Of a stretch of 64,000 bases of DNA, positions 26,487-35,085 are shown one piece after another. The notes beneath the pieces were generated by a model. It searched no databases and was not told the DNA's origin. It saw nothing but the letters and a program-made list of their open reading frames with translations. This stretch comes from Rhizobiales bacterium TNE-4 (GTDB lineage: Bacteria; Pseudomonadota; Alphaproteobacteria; Rhizobiales; Beijerinckiaceae): contig JAHRCV010000001.1 of the NCBI GenBank assembly GCA_019083985.1, forward strand, positions 62,001 through 126,000, given 5' to 3'. Made by a program: the position numbers and the translations under genes. Position 1 is the first letter of the stretch, and each line of letters begins with the position of its first letter.

Positions 26487-28115
26487 ATGGACACGCTTCT
26501 CGCCGTCAACAATCTCTCGGTCGATTTCACCCAAGGTGGTGAGACGACGCGTGCCGTGAAGGACATCTCATTTACCGTTGGGCGCGGCGAGACCGTCGCC
26601 ATTGTGGGTGAATCAGGATCGGGCAAATCGGTCAGTGCGCTGTCGATCCTACGGCTCCTGTCTTATCCGCCCGCCTCCCATCCAGCGGATAGCGCCGTGC
26701 TTTTTGAAGGCGTCGATCTCCTCAAAGCTGATGATGAGACGCTCCGTAAAATTCGCGGCAATGACATCACCATGGTGTTTCAGGAGCCGATGACGTCGCT
26801 CAATCCGCTCCATACGGTTGAGCAGCAAATCGGGGAAATCCTGACCCTGCACAAGGGCCTCAAGGGCGACGCAGCACGCACGCGCATCATTGAATTGCTG
26901 ACGCTTGTTGGCATTCGTGAACCCGAAACGCGCCTTGAATCCTATCCGCATCAATTATCAGGCGGCCAACGCCAGCGGGTGATGATTGCCATGGCGCTCG
27001 CTAACGAGCCGAAGCTTCTGATCGCAGATGAGCCGACAACCGCCCTTGATGTGACAGTGCAAGCGCAGATTTTGACGCTGCTAGCTGATCTTAAAGCGCG
27101 CACAGGCATGTCGGTTCTGTTCATCACGCATGATCTTAATATCGTGCGCAAGATTGCCGACCGCGTCTGCGTGATGACAAAAGGCGAGATTGTCGAACAG
27201 GGGCCGGTCAAGCAGATCTTCGAGAACCCGCAGCATCCCTATACGAAAAAGCTTCTCGCGGCCGAGCCGCGTGGTGAGCCAAAGCCGATTGCACCGGGTG
27301 CGCCGATCCTGTTGCAGACGGATGGCATCAAGGTCTGGTTCCCGATTGTGCGAGGCTTTCTGCGCAAGACGGTAGGACATGTCAAAGCCGTCAATGGCGT
27401 CTCCATCACTGTGCGTGAAGGTCAGACGATTGGCGTTGTGGGGGAATCAGGCTCTGGCAAGACGACCTTGGGTCTCGCATTGCTACGCATGATTTCATCC
27501 GAGGGGCCGATTCTCTATCTGGGTGATCGCATCGATAATTTGGGTGCGCGCGCCATGCGGCCGCTGCGTCGCAATTTACAGATTGTATTCCAAGATCCGT
27601 ACGGCTCGCTTTCGCCACGTATGTCGATTGCTGAGATCGTGGCGGAAGGCCTCACCGTGCAGGAAAAAGGCCTCAGTCTTGAGGCGATGCGCGAGAAAGT
27701 CGCGCAGGCGCTCATTGATGTTGGTCTCGATCCCAAGACGATGGATCGCTATCCGCATGAATTCTCAGGGGGTCAGCGCCAGCGCATTGCCATTGCGCGC
27801 GCCCTCGCGCTTGAGCCGAAATTCATCATGCTGGATGAGCCAACGTCTGCGCTTGATATGTCGGTGCAAGCGCAGATCGTTGAATTGCTGCGCGATCTGC
27901 AGGAAAAGCGTAATCTCGCTTATCTGTTCATCAGCCATGATCTGCGCGTTGTGCGAGCGATGGCGCATGAAATCCTCGTGATGCGCAATGGTGAAGTGGT
28001 GGAGCAGGGGCCTGCAGCCGATGTGTTTGCAGCCCCGCAATCTGATTATACGCGCGCCTTATTTGCAGCGGCCTTCCATATCGAAGCTGCGGATCATCAT
28101 GTGGTGAGAGATTGA
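26487..28115 (+). CDS. yejF: ABC transporter ATP-binding protein, double-domain YejF-like
   Basis: Two nucleotide-binding domains in one chain drive the Yej-type importer. Seen twice: Walker A GESGSGKS and GESGSGKT, signature [15 protein letters not shown] and [15 protein letters not shown], and Walker [12 protein letters not shown] and [11 protein letters not shown]. Each half ends with an oligopeptide-type C-terminal region ([12 protein letters not shown] and its counterpart). ATG 26487 has GAGGAG upstream; the frame is open a further 20 codons into yejE but that is not needed. Length 542 residues. deoB starts one base after its stop. Confidence 0.95.
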   Translation: MDTLLAVNNLSVDFTQGGETTRAVKDISFTVGRGETVAIVGESGSGKSVSALSILRLLSYPPASHPADSAVLFEGVDLLKADDETLRKIRGNDITMVFQEPMTSLNPLHTVEQQIGEILTLHKGLKGDAARTRIIELLTLVGIREPETRLESYPHQLSGGQRQRVMIAMALANEPKLLIADEPTTALDVTVQAQILTLLADLKARTGMSVLFITHDLNIVRKIADRVCVMTKGEIVEQGPVKQIFENPQHPYTKKLLAAEPRGEPKPIAPGAPILLQTDGIKVWFPIVRGFLRKTVGHVKAVNGVSITVREGQTIGVVGESGSGKTTLGLALLRMISSEGPILYLGDRIDNLGARAMRPLRRNLQIVFQDPYGSLSPRMSIAEIVAEGLTVQEKGLSLEAMREKVAQALIDVGLDPKTMDRYPHEFSGGQRQRIAIARALALEPKFIMLDEPTSALDMSVQAQIVELLRDLQEKRNLAYLFISHDLRVVRAMAHEILVMRNGEVVEQGPAADVFAAPQSDYTRALFAAAFHIEAADHHVVRD

Positions 28116-28116
28116 G

Positions 28117-29340
28117 ATGGCGCGCGCCTTTCTCATCGTGATGGATTCGGTAGGCTGTGGCGGCGCGGAGGATGCGACCGCCTATGGCGATGAGGGCGCT
28201 GATACGCTCGGCCATATTGCAGAGGCATGCGCGCGCGGCGCGGGCGATCGCGCCGGGTTGCGGCATGGACCGCTGCATGTGCCGTTCATGCAATCGCTCG
28301 GTCTTGGCCAAGCCATGCAAGCCTCAACCGGCCATAAGCCTACTCTGGCTTGCGTCGAGGCTCCAAAGGGCCAATGGGGTTACGGTGTCGAGATATCGGC
28401 GGGAAAGGATACGCCCTCTGGCCATTGGGAGATCGCAGGAACGCCTGTGCCACGGCCTTGGGGTTATTTTCCGCATACGATCCCGGCCTTGCCGCAAGCG
28501 CTTACGGATGCGTTGATCGCAGAGGCGCATTTGCCGGGCCTCTTGGGGAATTGTCACGCATCCGGCACAGAGATCATCGAGCGTTTTGGCGCCGAGCATG
28601 TGAAAACCGGCAAGCCCATTGTCTACACATCGGTCGATAGTGTGCTGCAGATTGCAGCGCATGAAGAGAGTTTTGGTCGCACACGTCTCTATGATTTATG
28701 CGCCATCGCCCGCCGCCTGTGCGATCCGCTCGGTATTGGCCGTGTAATCGCACGCCCCTTTATTGGCCCTGCGAATGGCCCGTTTACCCGGACGCCCTAT
28801 CGCAAGGATTTCGCTGTGCTTCCACCCGATGGCACATTATTGCAGCGCGCCGATGAGGCGCATCGCAAGATTGTCACTTTGGGCAAGATTGGCGATATTT
28901 TCGCCCATCGCCATACCGGCGAAGAAATCAAGGCGGCCGGTAATGATGCGCTGTTCAATAAGCTGCTCGATGTAATGAAGACGCTGCCCGAGGGTGGTTT
29001 CGCTTTCGCAAACTTCGTTGATTTCGATACCGAACATGGCCATCGGCGTGACGTGCCCGGTTATGCGGCGGCACTGGAGGCGTTTGATGCGCGTTTGCCT
29101 GCATTCGCCGCCTTGCTGCAACCCGGTGATCTCGCCATCATCACGGCTGATCATGGCAATGATCCGACATTTCGCGGCACCGATCACACGCGCGAGCATG
29201 TCCCCATTCTGGCGTTCGGGCCCGATGTAAAGCCGGGCTGCATTGGCCGCCGTGCAACCTTCGCCGATATGGCGGAGACGCTGGCAGCCCATCTCGGTCT
29301 GCCCAAAGGCCCTGCGGGCGAGGCGTGGACCGTCGGTTGA
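28117..29340 (+). CDS. deoB: Phosphopentomutase
   Basis: Interconverts ribose 1-phosphate and ribose 5-phosphate (and the deoxy forms) in nucleoside salvage. Seen: alkaline-phosphatase-superfamily metal ligands in [13 protein letters not shown] and [13 protein letters not shown], the core SGHWEIAG, and the C-terminal [21 protein letters not shown]. The length of 407 residues is normal. It begins one base after yejF and precedes the uracil-catabolism genes, which suggests it recycles the pentose phosphate they release. Confidence 0.96.
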   Translation: MARAFLIVMDSVGCGGAEDATAYGDEGADTLGHIAEACARGAGDRAGLRHGPLHVPFMQSLGLGQAMQASTGHKPTLACVEAPKGQWGYGVEISAGKDTPSGHWEIAGTPVPRPWGYFPHTIPALPQALTDALIAEAHLPGLLGNCHASGTEIIERFGAEHVKTGKPIVYTSVDSVLQIAAHEESFGRTRLYDLCAIARRLCDPLGIGRVIARPFIGPANGPFTRTPYRKDFAVLPPDGTLLQRADEAHRKIVTLGKIGDIFAHRHTGEEIKAAGNDALFNKLLDVMKTLPEGGFAFANFVDFDTEHGHRRDVPGYAAALEAFDARLPAFAALLQPGDLAIITADHGNDPTFRGTDHTREHVPILAFGPDVKPGCIGRRATFADMAETLAAHLGLPKGPAGEAWTVG

Positions 29341-29406
29341 GTTGACGGCTGCTTGTTCCGACGGCACGCTCGCTCTTGAGGGGCGCGCGGCTGGCGCGAA
29401 ACGGTG

Positions 29407-30669
29407 ATGACGTCAAACAACCGGACGACCCATATTCGCCTCACGTCGCATCCCGAGCCGGGCGCAGGCGTGGGCCGGTTCCCGCTTGTCTGGGGTGCAT
29501 CAAGCGCAAGCGCGCGTGGTCCCATCATCGGATCCGTCACTAATCCCGCCGATCGCAACGTGATTGGCGCTTATGGCGGTGCTTACGCGCTCTACCGCGC
29601 GCTGGCTGTATCGGCCGGTGCACTCAATCCACTCGCCCGTCCCGATCTCACCAATACTGATCCGGTTGTCGCCATCGGTCCACATCCGCAATGGTGTGGC
29701 CCAGGAACCATCGTCTCGCTCGATCCATGGGGGCATCAGGCGGGGCAATTGTTCCGCGATGAAATCGCCGGTGGCACCGATATCCGGCCGACGATTGCGA
29801 TTACCAAAGCGCGTTTGAACCTGCCGGAATTGAACCACGCGCTTGAAGCAGGTCGGTTAAAGCCGGATGGTGACGTTGTGCACGCTAATGGTGATGTCGC
29901 GGTCACAAAAATCGCCATTGATCCGGTCTGGCATTTACCGGGTGTGGCCGCGCGCTTTGGCACGAGCGAAACGCAATTGCGGCGTACGCTCTTTGAGCAG
30001 ACCGGCGGCATGTTTCCTGAATTGGTGACGCGGCCTGATATGAGCGTCTTCTTGCCACCGATCGGTGGTACGACAGTTTACATCATGGGAGACGCCACCA
30101 AGCTTGGAAAGCCACGCACGCGTATCGCGTGCCGCGTGCATGATGAATGCAACGGTTCGGATGTTTTCGGGTCCGATATTTGCACCTGCCGCCCCTATCT
30201 CATTCACGGGATCGAGGAATGCGCGAGAGAAGCGCAACAGGGTGGCGTTGGCATTATCGCCTATAACCGCAAGGAAGGCCGTGCGCTGGGCGAAGTCACG
30301 AAATTCCTCGTATACAATGCGCGTAAACGCCAGGAAGGCGGCGATCAGGCTGCCACTTATTTCGAGCGCACCGAATGCGTCGCCGGTGTGCAAGATGCGC
30401 GCTTTCAGCAATTAATGCCCGATGTGCTGCATTGGCTTGGGATCACGCGGATTGACCGTTTCATGTCGATGTCGAACATGAAACATGATGCGATCGTATC
30501 TTCGGGGATCGATATTGGCGAGCGTGTTGCCATACCCGATGAGCTCATTCCGCCCGATGCCTCGGTAGAAATGGAAGCGAAGAAGGCCGCTGGCTATTAT
30601 GCGCCACAGGGCACACCATCGGCCGATGCGCTGAAAGAGACGGTCGGTCGGCCGCTCGAGAAATATTGA
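29407..30669 (+). CDS. GTP cyclohydrolase II-like protein of the URC uracil-degradation pathway (URC1 type)
   Basis: A RibA-fold protein about twice the length of RibA (420 residues). Seen: an N-terminal extension of about 200 residues, then the RibA zinc site Cys-x10-Cys-x-Cys (Cys248, Cys259, Cys261) in CRVHDECN...DICTCRPYL, and IIAYNRKEGRALGEVTKFL, matching the catalytic RibA loop. No ribB domain or other riboflavin gene is nearby. The next two genes are DUF1688 and uracil phosphoribosyltransferase, the partners of URC1 in the URC pathway first described in yeast. The riboflavin role is therefore unlikely. ATG 29407 is used; GTG 29404 is an alternative. Confidence 0.82.
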   Translation: MTSNNRTTHIRLTSHPEPGAGVGRFPLVWGASSASARGPIIGSVTNPADRNVIGAYGGAYALYRALAVSAGALNPLARPDLTNTDPVVAIGPHPQWCGPGTIVSLDPWGHQAGQLFRDEIAGGTDIRPTIAITKARLNLPELNHALEAGRLKPDGDVVHANGDVAVTKIAIDPVWHLPGVAARFGTSETQLRRTLFEQTGGMFPELVTRPDMSVFLPPIGGTTVYIMGDATKLGKPRTRIACRVHDECNGSDVFGSDICTCRPYLIHGIEECAREAQQGGVGIIAYNRKEGRALGEVTKFLVYNARKRQEGGDQAATYFERTECVAGVQDARFQQLMPDVLHWLGITRIDRFMSMSNMKHDAIVSSGIDIGERVAIPDELIPPDASVEMEAKKAAGYYAPQGTPSADALKETVGRPLEKY

Positions 30670-31901
30670 TGACAAGTTTGCAGGACCTTGCCCGTTCGCT
30701 CCTCTCGGCTCATGCAGTCCGTGAGCGGGCTTCTGCGATCTATGCGCTTGCGCAACGGAACGAGCTTGTTCATTTCACGCTTGATGAAACGAAGATCGCA
30801 TCCTGTGCCGCTTTTGTGCTGGATGTCATGCGTCAGAATTATCCCACGCTCGACATTCCCTATCATGCCCGTTGGCGGCATTTTGCGGCCGGCGGCCTTG
30901 ATCGGTGGGGCTCGCTCGAGCGGCAAGTGGCGTGGGGTGATCGTGCCCGCCGTGCGCGCGCCGCGTTCGATCTCGCCATCGTCTCAGTGCTGCTGGATGC
31001 GGGTGCTGGCCCCGCTTGGCATTATCACGACGCCAATACGGGGCAGAGCTTTGGGCGCTCGGAAGGGTTGGCTGTCGCGAGTTTCGATATGTTTGCAGCG
31101 GGCACCTTTTCGGCTGCCAACGATCCTCTGCGTGCTGATGCTACAGCCCTGATGGATATGACAGAGGAAACGATTGCTGCAGGCTTTCAAGTGTCCGATG
31201 CCAATCCGCTCTTGGGTCTTGCGGGTCGGACGGCTTTGATCCGCCGTCTTGGCGAAACGGTGGCTGCATCGCCTGCTGTGTTTGCGCAGCATGATGTGCC
31301 ACGCCCCGGTGGTCTCTTTGATGTCATTGTTGCGGAAGCAGGTGGCAAAACCATTCGTGCCGAAGCTATTCTTGATGCGTTACTCACTCACCTCGCGCCC
31401 ATCTGGCCCGGGCGGCTGAGTTTGGGCGGGATCGGTCTCGGCGATACTTGGCGTTATGAGCGTTTACATCGTGACGATGCGACATCGGGTCTTGTTCCGT
31501 TCCATAAGCTTTCGCAATGGCTCGCCTATTCGCTGATCGAGCCTTTGCTTGAAGCGGGGCTGTCGGTATCGGGTGTGGATGCGCTGACGGGCTTGGCCGA
31601 ATATCGCAATGGCGGTTTGATGATCGACAGCGGCATCATCGTTCCGCGTGATCCGGCGATGCTTAATCAACCGCATGAACCGGCCTCCGCTTTCGTCGTC
31701 GAGTGGCGCGCCTTGACGGTTGCGCTGCTCGACCGCTTGGCGGCCGAAATCCGCAAGACATTGGCGCTCAGTGCCGAGACGCTGCCGCTTGCGAAAATTC
31801 TCGAAGGCGGTACATGGGCAGCAGGTCGCGTCATCGCGCGGACGAAGCGACCCGATGGCGGGCCGCCTTTTGCCATCGTGTCTGACGGCACCGTTTTTTG
31901 A
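30669..31901 (+). CDS. DUF1688 (URC4/Urg3) uracil-catabolism protein
   Basis: Member of the DUF1688 family, needed for uracil use by the URC route; its chemistry is not established. Seen: the family N-terminus [74 protein letters not shown] and [28 protein letters not shown]. Length 410 residues, cytoplasmic. ATG 30669 overlaps the URC1 stop by one base (TGATG), and its own stop lies 14 bases before upp, so the three genes form a coupled unit. Confidence 0.88.
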   Translation: MTSLQDLARSLLSAHAVRERASAIYALAQRNELVHFTLDETKIASCAAFVLDVMRQNYPTLDIPYHARWRHFAAGGLDRWGSLERQVAWGDRARRARAAFDLAIVSVLLDAGAGPAWHYHDANTGQSFGRSEGLAVASFDMFAAGTFSAANDPLRADATALMDMTEETIAAGFQVSDANPLLGLAGRTALIRRLGETVAASPAVFAQHDVPRPGGLFDVIVAEAGGKTIRAEAILDALLTHLAPIWPGRLSLGGIGLGDTWRYERLHRDDATSGLVPFHKLSQWLAYSLIEPLLEAGLSVSGVDALTGLAEYRNGGLMIDSGIIVPRDPAMLNQPHEPASAFVVEWRALTVALLDRLAAEIRKTLALSAETLPLAKILEGGTWAAGRVIARTKRPDGGPPFAIVSDGTVF

Positions 31902-31915
31902 AGTGGGGATCTTTT

Positions 31916-32545
31916 ATGGACGGCGTGACCATCATCAATCATCCGCTCGTGCAGCACAAACTCACTTTGATGCGCGACAAAAACCGTTCCACCAAGGGTT
32001 TCCGTCAACTCCTCAACGAAATTGGTATGTTGCTGGCTTACGAAGTCACGCGCGATTTGCCGCTTGAGATGGTTGAGGTCGAAACGCCGCTCGAAAAGAC
32101 GATGCAGCCTACCATTGCTTCGAAAAAGCTAGTTTTCGCCCCGATCCTGCGGGCCGGTGTTGGCTTTCTTGACGGTATGTTGACATTGGTGCCATCGGCC
32201 CGCGTCGCCCATATTGGCCTTTATCGCGATCCAGAGACGCTCACAGCCGTTGAATATTATTTCAAAGCGCCCTCTGACATTGCCGACCGCCTTGTGATCG
32301 TGCTCGATCCGATGCTGGCCACAGCCAATTCAGCCATTGCCGCGGTTGATCGCTTGAAGGAGCGCGGCGTTAAGGATCTTCGGTTTGTCTGTCTGCTGGC
32401 GGCCCCTGAAGGCATCAAGAATTTCCGTGCGCATCACCCGGACGTGCCGATTTGGACGGTCGCCGTCGACAGCCATCTCAATGATCATGGTTATATCGTA
32501 CCCGGTCTCGGCGATGCCGGTGACCGCATGTATGGCACGAAATAA
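31916..32545 (+). CDS. upp: Uracil phosphoribosyltransferase
   Basis: Converts uracil and PRPP to UMP. Seen: [19 protein letters not shown] at the N-terminus, [16 protein letters not shown], the PRPP loop [19 protein letters not shown], and the C-terminal uracil-binding [16 protein letters not shown]. Length 209 residues from ATG 31916, which has GGGG upstream and the family-normal length. In the URC pathway a UPRT is the entry enzyme, consistent with its place as third gene after URC1 and URC4. Its stop abuts the stop of the convergent ggt gene. Confidence 0.96.
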   Translation: MDGVTIINHPLVQHKLTLMRDKNRSTKGFRQLLNEIGMLLAYEVTRDLPLEMVEVETPLEKTMQPTIASKKLVFAPILRAGVGFLDGMLTLVPSARVAHIGLYRDPETLTAVEYYFKAPSDIADRLVIVLDPMLATANSAIAAVDRLKERGVKDLRFVCLLAAPEGIKNFRAHHPDVPIWTVAVDSHLNDHGYIVPGLGDAGDRMYGTK

Positions 32546-34294
32546 TCAGTAACCGCTTGCGAGCGTACCACGCTGGCGCGTATCGGCTGCGCCGGCCAGC
32601 GCACCCTGCGGCGTCACCATGATTGTCTGCGCCGAGCCCGATGTCGGTGTCACAGCAATCTTGTGACCGCGGCTTTCGAGAATGCGGACGGTGTCGATCG
32701 ACAGACCTCGTTCAATTCGTAACTCATCCGGCAACCATTGGTGATGAATCCGCGGCGCGCTCACCGCTTCCTGCACATTCATGCCGTGGTCGATGACGTT
32801 CGAAATCACCTGCAGCACCGTCGTAATGATGCGCGAGCCACCGGGACTGCCGGTGACGAGATAGATCTTTCCGTCCTTGAGAACGATTGTCGGGCTCATC
32901 GACGACAAGGGCCGCTTGCCGGGTCCCGGCGCATTGGCATCCCCGCCGATCAGACCGTAGCCATTGGGCACACCGGCTTTGGCCGCGAAATCATCAAGCT
33001 CATTGTTGAGGAGCATGCCCGTGCCTTCGGCCACCATCCCGACGCCATAGGAGAAATTGAGCGTATAGGTGTTGGCAACCGCGTTACCGTCCGCATCAAT
33101 GATGGAATAATGCGTCGTCTGGTCGCTTTCATAAGGCGCCAAATTGCCCGGTTTGATGTCCCGCGCGGGGCGGGCCTTATCCATCGCAATTTCGGCGCGG
33201 CGCGCTTCGGCATATTTCTTCGAGAGAAGCTGCTTCACCGGCACCTGCACGAAGCCGGGATCGCCAAGATATTCTGAACGGTCGGCATAAGCGGGCTTCA
33301 TGGCTTCCGTCATCACATGCAGCGTGTCGGCTGAATGGGCGCCCATTTCATTGAGGCGGTAACCTTCGAGCATGTTGAGAATCTGAATGATGTGAATGCC
33401 GCCCGAAGAGGGCGGCGGCATCGAGACGACCTCGAAGCCACGATAGGTGCCGCGCACCGGCTCGCGCTCGTAAACCTTATAGGATGCGAGGTCAGCCATC
33501 GTCATCGCCCCGCCAGCGCTGTTCACGGCTGCGACGATCTTTTCGGCAACAGGCCCTTCGTAGAAGCCTTTGGTGCCTTTTGCGGCGATGGTCGAGAGCG
33601 TGCGCGCGAGATCGCTTTGCACAAGCCGGTCTCCCCGCATCAAGGGCCCGCCATCCGGCTTGAGAAAGATCTTCGCGGACGAGGGCCATGCCGCGAGACG
33701 ATTGCGTGCCGCAGGTAAGCTTTCGGCGAGATCCTCGTCGACGATGATGCCATTCTCCGCCAGCGCAATCGCCGGGCCGATGAGTTCGGATAGTTTGAAC
33801 TTGCCCGAGCCATATTTTTCATGCGCCAGCGCAAAACCCGCCACGGTTCCCGGTACGCCGATAGCAAGCCCCGTTTCACGCGACTTCTTGGGATCAGCGT
33901 CGCCCTTCGCATCAAGAAACATCGTCTTGGTCGCGCTGGCTGGCGCGACTTCGCGATAATCGATGGCGATCGTTTTGTTCTCTTTCTTCAAATAGACGAG
34001 CATGAACCCGCCGCCGCCAATATTGCCGGCACGCGGCAAGGTGACAGCGAGTGCAAACCCGACCGCCACAGCCGCATCGACGGCATTGCCGCCACGCTTG
34101 AGAATATCCACGCCGATCCGCGTGGCCATGGCTTCCTGCGAGGCCACCATGGCGTTGGGCGCAAGCACGGGTTGTTGTCGTGCCCAATCCGAAATGATTG
34201 GCTGATTGGCCGGAATGGCTTGGCTGGCCGGGACCTGTGCCAAGGCAAGGCCCGGCGAAAGGAGAGCGGCAGTCAGGAGGGCAGCGATCCGCAT
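32546..34294 (-). CDS. ggt: Gamma-glutamyltransferase (periplasmic)
   Basis: Cleaves the gamma-glutamyl bond of glutathione and related peptides. It is made as a precursor that self-cleaves at a threonine. Seen: a signal peptide (MRIAALLTAALLSPGLALAQ), ILKRGGNAVDAAVAVGFAL, AGNIGGGGFMLVYL, the processing site DQTTHYSIIDADGNAVA (Thr near residue 393) and PGKRPLSSMSPTIV. Length 582 residues. It starts 14 bases after the sugar ATPase gene on the same strand, so it is probably co-transcribed with that importer. The functional link is unclear. Confidence 0.95.
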   Translation of the reverse strand: MRIAALLTAALLSPGLALAQVPASQAIPANQPIISDWARQQPVLAPNAMVASQEAMATRIGVDILKRGGNAVDAAVAVGFALAVTLPRAGNIGGGGFMLVYLKKENKTIAIDYREVAPASATKTMFLDAKGDADPKKSRETGLAIGVPGTVAGFALAHEKYGSGKFKLSELIGPAIALAENGIIVDEDLAESLPAARNRLAAWPSSAKIFLKPDGGPLMRGDRLVQSDLARTLSTIAAKGTKGFYEGPVAEKIVAAVNSAGGAMTMADLASYKVYEREPVRGTYRGFEVVSMPPPSSGGIHIIQILNMLEGYRLNEMGAHSADTLHVMTEAMKPAYADRSEYLGDPGFVQVPVKQLLSKKYAEARRAEIAMDKARPARDIKPGNLAPYESDQTTHYSIIDADGNAVANTYTLNFSYGVGMVAEGTGMLLNNELDDFAAKAGVPNGYGLIGGDANAPGPGKRPLSSMSPTIVLKDGKIYLVTGSPGGSRIITTVLQVISNVIDHGMNVQEAVSAPRIHHQWLPDELRIERGLSIDTVRILESRGHKIAVTPTSGSAQTIMVTPQGALAGAADTRQRGTLASGY

Positions 34295-34308
34295 CAAAAT
34301 ATGTCCTA

Positions 34309-35085
34309 TCAGGCCGCGCGGGCGAGGGCTTCGTCAGCCGTGAGGGCCGTCTCAGGTGTACCAGAGACGATCAGCTCAAGAATATCTTTTTCGCTCGTGT
34401 GCTTGATATAGCGGTCACCAACATTTTCGCCGCGCTTGAGCACCATCACACGGTCGCCTACCTCGAAAATGTCGGTCAAACGGTGCGAGATGATGACTTG
34501 CGCCACATTCTGGCGCTTGAGCTCGGCCATAGTCTCGAGAAGGCGCTCGGTTGCCATGACGGAGAGGTTGGCCGTCGGCTCGTCAAAAATGACGACACGC
34601 GGATTAAACGAGATGGCGCGGGCAATCGCTACGGATTGCTGGCGGCCGCCCGACAGGCTCTCGACCTTCTGGAACACCGAATTCACATCAACCTTGAGCC
34701 GCTTCAGCACATCATTGGCTTCGCGATACATGCGCTTGCGGTCGATAAAGACGCCATATTTCTTTGGCCAGCGACCAAGAAAAATGTTCTGGCCAATATC
34801 GAGATTTCCGCACAGCGCGAAATCTTGATAAATCATCTCGATGCCGTAATCGCGGCTTTCCTGCGGGCTTTTGAAATGAGTGAGCCCGCCATCGACGAAA
34901 ACATCGCCGCCATCGCGCTGATAGGCCCCTGTCATCACTTTCATCAGGGTAGATTTGCCGGCTGAATTGTCGCCGACAAGGCCCAGAATTTCCCCCGGCA
35001 TCAGATGAAAATTGACATTCCGCAACGCGTGAACGGCGCCAAAATATTTCTGGATGCCCTGCATCTTGATGATGGGTGTCGTCAT
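34309..35085 (-). CDS. Sugar ABC transporter ATP-binding protein (single domain)
   Basis: Nucleotide-binding subunit of a CUT2 (ribose/fructose-type) importer. Seen: Walker A GDNSAGKST, Q-loop IYQDFALCGNLDIGQNIFLGRWP, signature LSGGRQQSVAIARA, Walker B VVIFDEPTANLSV and H-loop IISHRLTDIF. At 258 residues it has one NBD, unlike RbsA-type proteins with two. It pairs with a permease that itself contains two fused domains. Its start overlaps the permease stop (ATGA). Confidence 0.93.
   Translation of the reverse strand: MTTPIIKMQGIQKYFGAVHALRNVNFHLMPGEILGLVGDNSAGKSTLMKVMTGAYQRDGGDVFVDGGLTHFKSPQESRDYGIEMIYQDFALCGNLDIGQNIFLGRWPKKYGVFIDRKRMYREANDVLKRLKVDVNSVFQKVESLSGGRQQSVAIARAISFNPRVVIFDEPTANLSVMATERLLETMAELKRQNVAQVIISHRLTDIFEVGDRVMVLKRGENVGDRYIKHTSEKDILELIVSGTPETALTADEALARAA

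Noticed and set aside
29407-30669. Annotation as a plain riboflavin-synthesis GTP cyclohydrolase II (RibA)
   Set aside because: The protein is twice RibA length, no other riboflavin genes are adjacent, and it is coupled to DUF1688 and upp, which fits URC1 better.
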